This document shows, one piece after another, positions 8,885-17,068 of a DNA stretch of 57,763 nt. Made by a program: the position numbers and the translations under genes. The first letter of the stretch is position 1. Each line of letters opens with the position of its first letter. The notes beneath the pieces were generated by a model that saw nothing but the letters and a program-made list of their open reading frames with translations, was not told the origin of the DNA and made no database searches. The stretch lies in contig JAJYLB010000023.1 in NCBI GenBank assembly GCA_021788095.1, forward strand, positions 1 to 57,763, given 5' to 3'. The DNA comes from Acidobacteriota bacterium. GTDB lineage: Bacteria; Acidobacteriota; Terriglobia; Acidiferrales; UBA7541.

Positions 8885-9655
8885 CTAGCGCGGGCCGTCT
8901 AGCTCGGGAGCCTGGCCCGGCGTTTTGAATTGGGCGCGCGAGGCAAGCAATTCGAGAGGGTGATCCAACCGGATGTCCATCGTGGTGCCGCGCGGCAAAT
9001 TGACGTCACGGCCGTGGCTGAGCAGCACGGCCAGCAGGCTCGCCGCCGCCCCGACGCCCAAGCCCGTCACGGCGCCTGTGGCGGTTCTCGCCACCTCGCC
9101 GCCAATCGCCGTCCCCGCAGTCGTGGTGCCGAGTATCACTTCAGCGTCTCGCGCCTTGCTGCCCGGCCCTTTGATCTGGCCTTCCTTCCCCATGGTTTCC
9201 GGCCCGCCCGTGCCGACGTCGGATGGCGATCCTGCCAGATTCACCATGTAGCCATTCGGCAAGATGAGCTGGCTCAGCTTCAGGACCAGGGCGATTTTCC
9301 CCTTGATGCGAATGGGCCGCTGCGACGAAACCACGCTGCCGCTCATGTAGGAGCCGGCGGGAATGACGATATGACCGCCGACGAGGATGGGGTACAGCGT
9401 CCGGAAATAGAGGGGATCCCCCGCGCGCGCCGAACGCGTCGAGATGGCGTTCTCGAGCACCAGCGGAATCTTCGTTCCCGCCGGCACCTGGATGTAAGCC
9501 GGGGCTTTGGCCGCGGGCGTTGCGGCGGCGGGAGGACGCGCCGCGTCGGTCTGGCCGCTAGAGGAAGCCGCGGAGGCTTGGGCGCGGCCGGCGGCGGTCA
9601 GCAACAGAAATGAGGCAACGAGCAGCGTTCCTTGCGCGTAGCGTTCGAATTTCAT
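8885..9655 (-). CDS. Secreted beta-rich protein, distant relative of the 2220-3005 lipoprotein
   Basis: 256 residues with a signal peptide ending near GRAQA. After an Ala/Pro-rich linker comes the element IQVPAGTKIPLVLENAISTRSARAGDPLYF, closely parallel to the start of the beta domain at 2220-3005, followed by VGGHIVIPAGSYMSGSVVSS, a Gly/Ala-rich membrane-like stretch (GLGVGAAASLLAVLLSHG) and a final beta segment with PRGTTMDIRLDHPL. No catalytic motif is visible. The family is common in this phylum as hypothetical exported proteins; function unknown. The RBS GGAGTGACGCC precedes ATG. Confidence 0.8.
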   Translation of the reverse strand: MKFERYAQGTLLVASFLLLTAAGRAQASAASSSGQTDAARPPAAATPAAKAPAYIQVPAGTKIPLVLENAISTRSARAGDPLYFRTLYPILVGGHIVIPAGSYMSGSVVSSQRPIRIKGKIALVLKLSQLILPNGYMVNLAGSPSDVGTGGPETMGKEGQIKGPGSKARDAEVILGTTTAGTAIGGEVARTATGAVTGLGVGAAASLLAVLLSHGRDVNLPRGTTMDIRLDHPLELLASRAQFKTPGQAPELDGPR

Positions 9656-9834
9656 GGCGTCACTCCACTCGGTTCTCCCCGTCTACGATGCGCCACCGCA
9701 TGAGAGGGATACTCCATTATCGCGCAGTCGGGCGGAGCCATGACCGGGAAATTTGACGCGGCAGGCGTCATCGCCATACGCTCGCGAGAGGAGCGTGCCG
9801 CCCAGGCGCGCCCGGTACCGGGAGAGGTCAAGCG

Positions 9835-10041
9835 ATGGCCAAGCTGGCGCTGGTCTATGGCATGCGGCTATTCCCCGCCGACGAACTCGACTCCGTCGAG
9901 CCAGCGGCCGTGAACCTGAAGAACGGGAAAAGGGCGGGCATCACGATGCACCTGATCGAAGGCGGGAAAGAGGAGATCGAGCGGGTGCTGCGGCAGTCCG
10001 TCGAGGCCTTCTTCGAGATGTACCCTTCCCCGGAATCGTAG
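9835..10041 (+). CDS. Small hypothetical protein (68 residues)
   Basis: An open frame MAKLALVYGMRLFPADELDSV... with a GAGAGG ribosome binding site about 7 bases upstream of ATG. It has mixed hydrophobic/acidic composition, no signal peptide, and a plausible helix near the end (EIERVLRQSVEAFFEMY). Its composition looks like a real protein rather than the Arg/Pro-rich shadows of this GC-rich genome. No family recognised. Confidence 0.5.
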   Translation: MAKLALVYGMRLFPADELDSVEPAAVNLKNGKRAGITMHLIEGGKEEIERVLRQSVEAFFEMYPSPES

Positions 10042-10105
10042 CGCGATCTGCCACGCTGCTGCTCCGCGCAGTCCCGAATCAGGACCGCCCTGTGGGGCCT
10101 CGCGC

Positions 10106-10225
10106 CGGCGTCGAAATCCCGCTCGTCTTTCGGGGGCTTGCCCCGATTCCTTTGGTCGGGGCCTGCCCCGATTCTTCTGGTGGGGCCCCCACCCTTGCGC
10201 AGTCGGCAAAGGTGGGTGGGAGGCT
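10106..10225. repeat. Composite intergenic repeat, copy 2
   Basis: Within the gene-free stretch 10042-10466. It contains GGCGTCGAAATCCCGC followed by TTTCGGGG, two successive GCCCCGATTC...GGGGC hairpins, and a third hairpin CCCACCCTT...AAGGTGGG. The opening matches 40086-40190 nearly base for base, and the GCCCCGA hairpin matches 1998-2090. The rest of the stretch shows no gene. Confidence 0.75.
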
Positions 10226-10466
10226 TCGAAGCGCAAAGTCCAAACCCACGTCCTTAGCCGGCCAAATTCCCGGGTTGACTGGTAGTGAATCTGTCGATCG
10301 AGGTGTGCTTTACTTGCCCTCCAACCTCAGGTAGCATCTATCCTCAAAGACATGGTGGCCGTTCCTGTTCCCCAGTTGTTGCCCGTCTGTCCACGCTTGG
10401 CGCGATGGTATACGATCGCCTCGCCGGCTGCCTCTCCATTGAATCGCAATGCCGGAGGACCTATCG

Positions 10467-12146
10467 ATGACTCGCTCCCTTGTTAAGTGCGTAGGACTGC
10501 TGGCCTCGCTCGCCTGGGTCGCGCTACCGCTTGCGGCGCAGAACTCCCCCCGCGTCGAGATTCTGACTTCCGTGCGCCACGCCGTAACGCCGCCACTGCG
10601 GGACTTCGTGCCTTTCCTTCACGCGCACCCGAATCCTCCCGTCCATATCTTCCCTCTCCGCAAGCCCAATGGCGGCAAGCCGGGCGGCGGCGGTGGAGGC
10701 GGGTCGAGTTGGACCGACCCGGATTTGGTCGCCCCGACAACTACCGGTTACGACGGGCTGGGCTCGGTATTCCAAGGCATTGCCAATGGCTGCAGCCCTG
10801 ATAACGGCTGCGTTCCTCCGGACACGAACCTATCGGTCAGCCCGACGCAAATCGTTCAGATTGTGAATGTGGAATTTGCGATCTGGAATAAGCCCGCCTT
10901 TGGTGTGAACCCCGCGGCTCCCGATTTGGGGCCTGCGCCCATCCACACGATTTTCACCGGGCTTGGCGCCAAAGATCTCTGCGCCACAACCGACGGCGGC
11001 GATCCGATCGCCCTGTGGGACAAGTTCGACCAGCGCTGGATCATCAGCCAGTTGGCCTACAACAGCAGCCTCTCGGACAACCACTGGTGTTTGGCGATCT
11101 CGAAGGGCACGGATGCCGCCGGCGGCAGCTACGATGTGTATGACTTCAGTTTCGGCTCGAATTTCCCCGATTATCCCAAGCTGGGCATCTGGCTGGATGG
11201 CACCACCTCCGGCGCCACCCCCGGCGCCTACTCCGGCGTCTATTTCTCGGCCAACACTTTCGCGAATGGGAACAGCTTTACCGGCGCCCAAGCGTGCGCC
11301 TTCCCTCTTTCCGACGTCAGCAGCCCGCCCTCCGCCATCACGATGACCTGCCTTCAGCAGCCGAGTACCGTCTATAACATGCTCCCAGCCGATACCGACG
11401 GGGCTGACCCCGGGCCGGCGGGCTTCGGAGATCTCTACTTGCAGTTTTTGGCGAACCGCGGCCAGGGCAACACGCTCGATCTGTACGAGTTTCGGCCGGA
11501 CTTCAACGCTGCGGCCAACTCCAGCTTCTCCCTGCTTCAGCCGATAAGCGTCAATACCTATCACGAGGCTTGCGGGGGATCGTCTTGCATTCCGCAGCCG
11601 GGCACCCGCGAGAAGCTCGATTCGCTTGGCGATCGATTGATGTATCGCCTCGCCTACCGCAACTCCACCGCCATTCCAGACACCCTTTTCGTCAATCAAT
11701 CCGTCCGAGTCAGCTCGAGCAGCAGTCAGACGGGCATCCGCTGGTACGAGATCCAATACGCCACGAGCAGCCCTTCGGTCACGCAGGGAACCTATTCTCC
11801 CGACGCCAGCCTCTACCGGTGGATGGGGAGCATGGCAGCGGACAAATACGGCAATCTCGGGCTCGGCTACAGTATTTCCAGCTCCTCCACGCATCCGAGT
11901 TTGGCGTTTACGGGGCGCACGCCGGGCGATATCCCCTCGAACGCGCTCGAGCCGGAGAAGACGATCTTTATCGGCCCCGGGTCGCAAACAGGCGTCAATC
12001 GTTGGGGCGACTACTCGAGCACCGCCGTGGATCCTTCTGACGACTGTACGTTCTGGTATACGAACGAATACCTCGGTCAGGACGGAAGCTACACGAATTG
12101 GAATACCATCATCAGCAGCTTCCGCTTCACTGGCTGCCCAAAATAG
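10467..12146 (+). CDS. Large secreted protein of unknown function
   Basis: About 559 residues. ATG 10467 is preceded by GGAGGA and starts a clean signal peptide (KCVGLLASLAWVALPLAAQ), so it is preferred to the ATG 18 bases upstream. After a short proline/glycine-rich spacer (GGGGGGSSW) the mature part is rich in Gly, Ser, Asp and aromatic residues, with repeated short strands (GDPIALWDKFDQRWIISQLAY, WYEIQYATSSP, MGSMAADKYGNLGLGYS) that look like a beta-propeller or beta-sandwich. Six to eight cysteines suggest disulfides. No catalytic motif was recognised. It is a stand-alone gene. Confidence 0.85.
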   Translation: MTRSLVKCVGLLASLAWVALPLAAQNSPRVEILTSVRHAVTPPLRDFVPFLHAHPNPPVHIFPLRKPNGGKPGGGGGGGSSWTDPDLVAPTTTGYDGLGSVFQGIANGCSPDNGCVPPDTNLSVSPTQIVQIVNVEFAIWNKPAFGVNPAAPDLGPAPIHTIFTGLGAKDLCATTDGGDPIALWDKFDQRWIISQLAYNSSLSDNHWCLAISKGTDAAGGSYDVYDFSFGSNFPDYPKLGIWLDGTTSGATPGAYSGVYFSANTFANGNSFTGAQACAFPLSDVSSPPSAITMTCLQQPSTVYNMLPADTDGADPGPAGFGDLYLQFLANRGQGNTLDLYEFRPDFNAAANSSFSLLQPISVNTYHEACGGSSCIPQPGTREKLDSLGDRLMYRLAYRNSTAIPDTLFVNQSVRVSSSSSQTGIRWYEIQYATSSPSVTQGTYSPDASLYRWMGSMAADKYGNLGLGYSISSSSTHPSLAFTGRTPGDIPSNALEPEKTIFIGPGSQTGVNRWGDYSSTAVDPSDDCTFWYTNEYLGQDGSYTNWNTIISSFRFTGCPK

Positions 12147-12296
12147 TTCCCCGCTTCTCCCGTCGCACCGAAGCCGGAGGGCTGCTCTTGCGGAGCGGTC
12201 CTCTGGCCTCGGAATCCCTGATGCCTCGAGCTGCGCCGGTTTGCACGGCGCAGGCCTCGCGCCGAATCCCCCGCCGGTGGCGCACTCGGCGGCCCT

Positions 12297-12326
12297 TCCG
12301 CCACGCCGGCCCCGGTCCGCTATACT
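12297..12326 (+). promoter_or_regulatory. Candidate sigma-70 promoter for sucA
   Basis: TATACT at 12321-12326 is a near-consensus -10 box with a weak TTCCGC -35 box 18 bases upstream. It would give a leader of only about 12 bases before ATG 12345. No other promoter-like sequence is evident in 12147-12344. Confidence 0.4.
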
Positions 12327-12344
12327 GAATTTGTAGGCACGATC

Positions 12345-14807
12345 ATGAAGGCAACGAAACTCTTACAAGAAGAGAAAGGCCTGATTTACGACGCGTTTCG
12401 CCGCTGGGGATACCTCGAAGCCAGCCTCGATCCGCTGGGCTTCTACCGCCCGGCGCCGCATCCGGATCTGGCCCTGGAGGGCGAGGCGGCCCGGCAGGCT
12501 CGCGCAATCTATTGCGGAACCATTGGCGTCGAATTCATGCACATTCCCGACCCCGACCAGCGACTCTGGATCGAGGAGCGGATGGAAGCGGAAGAGAAGC
12601 CGGAAGTGGACCGAGAATGGGTGCTCGAGCGGCTGGTGCGCGCCGACGTTTTCGAAGAGGTGCTCCAGACCCATTACATCGGCACCAAACGCTTTTCCCT
12701 CGAGGGAACGAGCGGGGTGCTGCCCCTGCTCGACGCCGCCCTGGAGTCCGCCGCGGAAAACGGAACGGAAAGAGCCGTGCTGGCGATGAGCCATCGCGGC
12801 CGGTTGAACCTGATGCTGCACATCGTGGGGCGGCGAGCGGTCGACATTCTCGCCCGGTTCGAAGACGTCGATCCGCGTAGCGTGCTGGGGGGCGGCGACG
12901 TGAAATATCACCGCGGAGCCACCGGCGAATACACAACGCGAACGGGGAGCCACCTCGCGATGCATTTGGTGTCGAATCCCAGCCATCTCGAGGCGGTGAA
13001 TCCGGTGGCCATGGGGCGCGTGCGCGCCCTGCAGGCGCGCCTGGGCGCGGAAGGACGCCGGCGAGTGCTTTCCATCGTGCTGCATGGCGACGCCGCGTTC
13101 GCCGGCCAGGGCGTTGCCGCCGAGACGCTCAATCTCGCCGGCCTCGAAGGCTATACGGTCGGCGGCACCTTCCACGTCGTTGTCAACAACCTCATCGGCT
13201 TCACCACGGGACCCGCGGAATTGCATACCTCGCATTTCGCTTCCGATATCGCCCGCCGCCTTCCCATCCCCATTTTCCACGTCAACGGCGAGGAGCCCGA
13301 AGCGGTGGTGCGCGTCGCGCGGATGGCGGAGGAGTTCCGGCACACCTTTTCAACCGACGTGGTGGTGGACCTGGTCGGCTACCGCCGGCACGGACACAGT
13401 GAAATCGACGACCCGACCATCACGCAGCCGGTGCTCTACGCCAAGATCAAGGAACACCCGCCGCTCGGCTCGCTCTGCGCCGCCAAGCTTGGCGTCGATC
13501 CCGGCCCCATCGCGGCGCGCGCGCGCGCCGAGCTCGAAGCGGCGCTGGCGCAGGCGGCAAAACTCACCAAGACTCCCACCCTTTTCGCCCTGCCCGACTA
13601 CTGGTCGAAATACAAGCGAGGCCGGTGGACGCCCGACGTTGAGGTTGCCACCGGAGCCGATCCCGCTCTGCTGGCTCGCGTCGCGCAAGGGATTTCATCC
13701 TATCCTGAAGGTTTCGCCATTCATCCGAAGGTGAAGCGCCTGCTCGAGCAACGCGCGGCCATGGGTCGCGCCGAATCGCCTGTCGATTACGGAACGGCGG
13801 AGGCGCTGGCCTTCGGCACGCTCCTCCTCGAAGGCGTTCCGGTCCGCCTGGCGGGCGAAGACAGCCGGCGCGGCACGTTCAACCAGAGGCATGCGGTGCT
13901 CTTCGACACGCGGACCGAGAACCCTTACATTCCGCTCGCGCACCTGGCCCCCGATCAGGCGCCCTTCGAAATTTGGAATTCGCCGCTCTCGGAGGCCGCG
14001 GGACTCGGCTTCGAATACGGCTACAGCCGCGACTTTCCCGAAACGCTGGTGCTCTGGGAAGCGCAATTCGGAGACTTCGCCAACGTCGCTCAGGCCATCA
14101 TCGACCAATTCGTCGTGGCGGCGGAAGACAAGTGGGACCTGCCGTCAGGCGTGGTGCTGCTGCTGCCCCACGGCTACGAAGGCCAAGGACCGGAACACTC
14201 CAGCGGACGGATCGAGCGGTTCCTGCAGCTCGCCGCCCGCGACAACATCCAGGTGTGCCAGCCGTCCACCGCAGCCCAATATTTCCATCTCCTGCGGCGG
14301 CAGGCGTTGCGGCCGTGGCGGAAACCGCTGGTGGTCTTCACGCCCAAGAGCATGCTCCGCCATCCTGACGCTTCCTCGCCCCTCGCCGACCTCGCCCGGC
14401 CGCAGTTCCTCAGAGTCGTTCCTGAAACGGAGGTTGCGGGAGCCGCGCGCGTGCTGGTGGCCAGCGGCAAGATCGGCCACGAGCTGCGCGGCGAACGCCG
14501 CCGCCGCAAGGATTCGGCCACCGCCATCATCTTCGTCGATCAGCTCTATCCCTTCCCCGAAAGCGACTTGGCCGCGGAGCTGGCCCGGCAAAGCGAGGCG
14601 CGCGAAATCGTCTGGGTGCAGGAAGAGCCTGCGAACATGGGCGCGCTGCAATTCATCCTTCCGCGGCTGCGCCGCCTTGCCGGGAACCGCATCGTGCGCT
14701 CGGTGAAGCGTTCTGCGGCTTCGAGCCCGGCCACCGGCTCGGTCAAAGCCCACGAACTCGAGCAGCGAGCCATCCTGGAATTGGCCTTCGCCCCCCTCGC
14801 CGGCTGA
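12345..14807 (+). CDS. sucA: 2-oxoglutarate dehydrogenase E1 component, short N-terminus
   Basis: ThDP-dependent decarboxylation of 2-oxoglutarate in the TCA cycle. Family signatures occur in order: YCGTIGVEFMHIPD (about residue 56), AMSHRGRLNLMLHIVG, GDVKYHRG, NPSHLEAVNPVAMG, LHGDAAFAGQGVAAETLNL, the ThDP/Mg-binding region with VVVNNLIGFTT, YRRHGHSEIDDP, and a C-terminal transketolase half (SSGRIERFLQ, VDQLYPFPE). The protein has 820 residues against about 930 in E. coli; the YCGTIG motif lies roughly 100 residues or more closer to the start, so most of the N-terminal segment used for E2 contact in proteobacteria is absent. No sucB or lpd lies nearby, so the complex must be assembled from genes elsewhere. 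Confidence 0.95.
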   Translation: MKATKLLQEEKGLIYDAFRRWGYLEASLDPLGFYRPAPHPDLALEGEAARQARAIYCGTIGVEFMHIPDPDQRLWIEERMEAEEKPEVDREWVLERLVRADVFEEVLQTHYIGTKRFSLEGTSGVLPLLDAALESAAENGTERAVLAMSHRGRLNLMLHIVGRRAVDILARFEDVDPRSVLGGGDVKYHRGATGEYTTRTGSHLAMHLVSNPSHLEAVNPVAMGRVRALQARLGAEGRRRVLSIVLHGDAAFAGQGVAAETLNLAGLEGYTVGGTFHVVVNNLIGFTTGPAELHTSHFASDIARRLPIPIFHVNGEEPEAVVRVARMAEEFRHTFSTDVVVDLVGYRRHGHSEIDDPTITQPVLYAKIKEHPPLGSLCAAKLGVDPGPIAARARAELEAALAQAAKLTKTPTLFALPDYWSKYKRGRWTPDVEVATGADPALLARVAQGISSYPEGFAIHPKVKRLLEQRAAMGRAESPVDYGTAEALAFGTLLLEGVPVRLAGEDSRRGTFNQRHAVLFDTRTENPYIPLAHLAPDQAPFEIWNSPLSEAAGLGFEYGYSRDFPETLVLWEAQFGDFANVAQAIIDQFVVAAEDKWDLPSGVVLLLPHGYEGQGPEHSSGRIERFLQLAARDNIQVCQPSTAAQYFHLLRRQALRPWRKPLVVFTPKSMLRHPDASSPLADLARPQFLRVVPETEVAGAARVLVASGKIGHELRGERRRRKDSATAIIFVDQLYPFPESDLAAELARQSEAREIVWVQEEPANMGALQFILPRLRRLAGNRIVRSVKRSAASSPATGSVKAHELEQRAILELAFAPLAG

Positions 14808-14973
14808 ACTCCGCCCTCGAACACGGGGCGGTGTTCATCCGCGCGGCCCTGGGTGCCACCATCACTCTTGCCGCTGCTCGGTCCGGTCAAGGATGTCTGT
14901 ACCATCCCCGGTAGGGGATGGCCCGGTTGCCGCCTCCGGAGCCGGCCTGAACGTGATCGGAAGCGGAAAAGAG

Positions 14974-15018
14974 AGCGGGCGAAACGCCGCGGCTCGACGC
15001 CTCTAAGCTTCGCCCGCT
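14974..15018. terminator. Intergenic hairpin between convergent genes
   Basis: AGCGGGCGAA (14974-14983) pairs with TTCGCCCGCT (15009-15018), a 10-base stem. It lies between the ends of sucA and the minus-strand gene at 15091, so it could end transcription from both sides. No T-run is obvious. A shorter GAACAC/GTGTTC hairpin is at 14819-14836. Confidence 0.4.
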
Positions 15019-15090
15019 TCCCTGCCTAACCGAGCCTCTGGAGTCACGAGCCGCCCCGAAACCCCGGAGCAGCTCGCGACCCCTCGGCCG

Positions 15091-15447
15091 TTACATCGAC
15101 TTCGACGACTTCACCGCCGTGATGGACGTGGCGGTGATGGTATCGCCGCTGAGCGTGCCGCGAACGCGCACGCGCGAGCCGCCGGGATGATCGGCCGCCA
15201 TGTCTTGTGGATCGAGCACGTACGCCTTGCCTCGATACACCAGGGCGTACTTGGCTCCCATGCTGATGCACTTCTTCACGCAATCGGCGGCCGAGCCCAT
15301 GTGGCCCTTCGCGCCGCAATGCGAATCGGTGATTACGCCAATGAAAGTTCTCGCCTTCGCCGTTGTCTGGGTCTTGGTTCCCGCGGCAAAAGAGACTCCG
15401 GCAAGGAGAAGAACCGCGATCGCTGATACAAGTACCCGTTTCGTCAT
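15091..15447 (-). CDS. Small secreted cysteine-containing protein
   Basis: 118 residues. ATG 15447 has a perfect GGAGG 6 bases upstream and begins a signal peptide (MTKRVLVSAIAVLLLAGVSFAAG). The upstream extension of the open frame lacks signal or RBS and is left out. The mature part has TFIGVITDSHCG, then H-x-G...DCVKKCI and GAKYALVY, with three conserved-looking cysteines and two histidines that could bind a metal or form a disulfide, and ends with a small beta domain (GSRVRVRGTLSGDTITATSI). Similar small exported proteins are frequent in Acidobacteriota; function unknown. Confidence 0.8.
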   Translation of the reverse strand: MTKRVLVSAIAVLLLAGVSFAAGTKTQTTAKARTFIGVITDSHCGAKGHMGSAADCVKKCISMGAKYALVYRGKAYVLDPQDMAADHPGGSRVRVRGTLSGDTITATSITAVKSSKSM

Positions 15448-15614
15448 CTTCCCTCCGTTTTCAGTCTGGGCTTGGTGACAGGAGCCGCCCGGGCTGTCCC
15501 CCATTTCGAGAAGGTCGACGCTCCCCCACGACCTCGCCCTTATAGATTCGCACAACCCCCGCCCCGTTGCATAGGGTCCGGTATCATGGGACGACCCCGA
15601 AAAAGGAGCGAGCC

Positions 15615-16691
15615 ATGAAGGCGATTGCCGTAATTCCCGGAAAGCCCAACACCACTCATATGCAGGATGCACCCGATCCCGCGCCCGGGCCGGGCGAAGC
15701 CCTGGTCCGCGTGCTCCGCACCGGCCTCTGCGGCACCGACGGCGAAATCAATGCCGGCTTGTATGGCCAAGCGCCCGCCGGAAGCGAATACTTGATCCTC
15801 GGACACGAGAACTTCGGCGTGGTGGAATCGGTGGGAAGCGAGGTGAAAGGAATCAAGCCGGGCGACTACGTCGTCGCTTCGGTGCGCCGGCCTTGCGCCG
15901 AATGCTTCAATTGCCTGCATGGCCGCGCCGATCTGTGCACGAGCGGCAAGTACACGGAGCGCGGAATCAAAGGCCGGCACGGGTATATGGCCGAGCGGTA
16001 TGCCGAGGCCGCGGAATTCCTCTTCAAAATCGACAAGGGCATCCGCGAGATAGGCGTCCTGCTCGAGCCGATGACCATCGTCGAGAAAGGCGCGGCCGAA
16101 GCGATCGAAATCCAGAAGCGCCTGCCTGCCAAGCCGCGCACAGCCCTGGTCTTTGGCGCCGGCCCGGTGGGCTTGCTGGCCGCGGCGGCGCTACGCGTTC
16201 GCGACCTCGATACGGTGGTGATGAGCAAGGAATCCGATACCGACGCCCGCGCGCAAATCGCCCAGGCGATGGGCTGCCGCTACGTTTCGACGGCCAACTC
16301 ACCCCTGGACGATCTCGGCAAGCAGATGCCCGCGCCCGATATCGTCCTCGAGTGCACGGGCAGCTCCGCCGTGGCTTTCCTGGCCATGCGGATGCTCGCC
16401 GCCGGCGGCATCCTCTGCCTGCTCAGCGTTACCGGCGGCGACAAGACGGAGCTGGTGCCCGCGGCGGAAATCAATCGCGACCTGGTGCTCCGGAACAACG
16501 TCGTCTTCGGCAGCGTGAACGCCAGCCCCGCTCATTACCGCCTGGCCGTCCGCGCGCTCAAAGCGGCGCAGAAGAAGTGGCCGGGGACGCTCGCTCGGCT
16601 GATCACCACGCGCCTGCCCTGGACCGAGTTCGAGAAATGGTTTGGGCGCGAAGTCACGGGGATCAAGACCACGCTGGAAATCGGCAGCTAG
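15615..16691 (+). CDS. Glucose 1-dehydrogenase, archaeal-type zinc MDR enzyme
   Basis: 358 residues of the medium-chain dehydrogenase family, subfamily glucose dehydrogenase of the Sulfolobus/Haloferax kind. Likely NAD(P)-dependent oxidation of glucose (or another aldose) to the lactone, as in non-phosphorylative Entner-Doudoroff routes. Seen: the catalytic zinc site C-G-T-D and LGHENFG, the structural zinc cysteines PCAECFNCLHGRADLC, the signature YTERGIKGRHGYMAE, and the Rossmann motif FGAGPVGLL. GGAG precedes ATG 15615. It stands alone; no lactonase or gluconate dehydratase is adjacent, so the physiological substrate is inferred. Confidence 0.85.
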   Translation: MKAIAVIPGKPNTTHMQDAPDPAPGPGEALVRVLRTGLCGTDGEINAGLYGQAPAGSEYLILGHENFGVVESVGSEVKGIKPGDYVVASVRRPCAECFNCLHGRADLCTSGKYTERGIKGRHGYMAERYAEAAEFLFKIDKGIREIGVLLEPMTIVEKGAAEAIEIQKRLPAKPRTALVFGAGPVGLLAAAALRVRDLDTVVMSKESDTDARAQIAQAMGCRYVSTANSPLDDLGKQMPAPDIVLECTGSSAVAFLAMRMLAAGGILCLLSVTGGDKTELVPAAEINRDLVLRNNVVFGSVNASPAHYRLAVRALKAAQKKWPGTLARLITTRLPWTEFEKWFGREVTGIKTTLEIGS

Positions 16692-17068
16692 GAGCCGATC
16701 TCGCGAGGGCGGCGCGCCGGGATTCGGATGCTCGTGGGCCGGGCTCCTGTCGTAACGCCGCCATCCTGGCGGCGTCTTTCGGCGCCGTCAGGATGCCAGG
16801 GCTACCACAAGCTGCGGGCAAGAATGCCCGCACCACCCGCGTTCGCCGTTTCCTCGACCATGCGAAAAGGAGATCCCTTGCCCGGGGCGGCACGGTGTTC
16901 GCCGGTCGTTGGTAGGGGCGGGGTCTCCCCGCCCGGATCGGGGTTCGGCACGGCAACAGGCGGGCGCGGAAACCGCGCCCCTACAGTGCAGCCGCTGGCG
17001 GGGCCCATGCATAAGTAGGGGCGACGTCCGGCGCGGGAGACCGCCCCTACAGGTACACGCGATAGGGA
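16692..17068. repeat. Cluster of GTAGGGGCG...CGCCCCTAC hairpins in a gene-free stretch
   Basis: Several palindromes are packed together. GGGCGCGG-AAA-CCGCGCCC lies at 16962-16980. GTAGGGGCG (17015-17023) pairs with CGCCCCTAC (17042-17050). A GGGGCGGGGTCTCCCCGCCC hairpin lies near 16915-16934. A CCGCCATCCTGGCGG-type palindrome is near 16758-16772. The same GTAGGGGCG unit appears at 55133-55158. No gene is seen. Confidence 0.75.

Noticed and set aside
16692..17068. A CRISPR array
   Set aside because: Units differ in length and sequence, are not evenly spaced, and there is no cas gene. They are dispersed palindromes.
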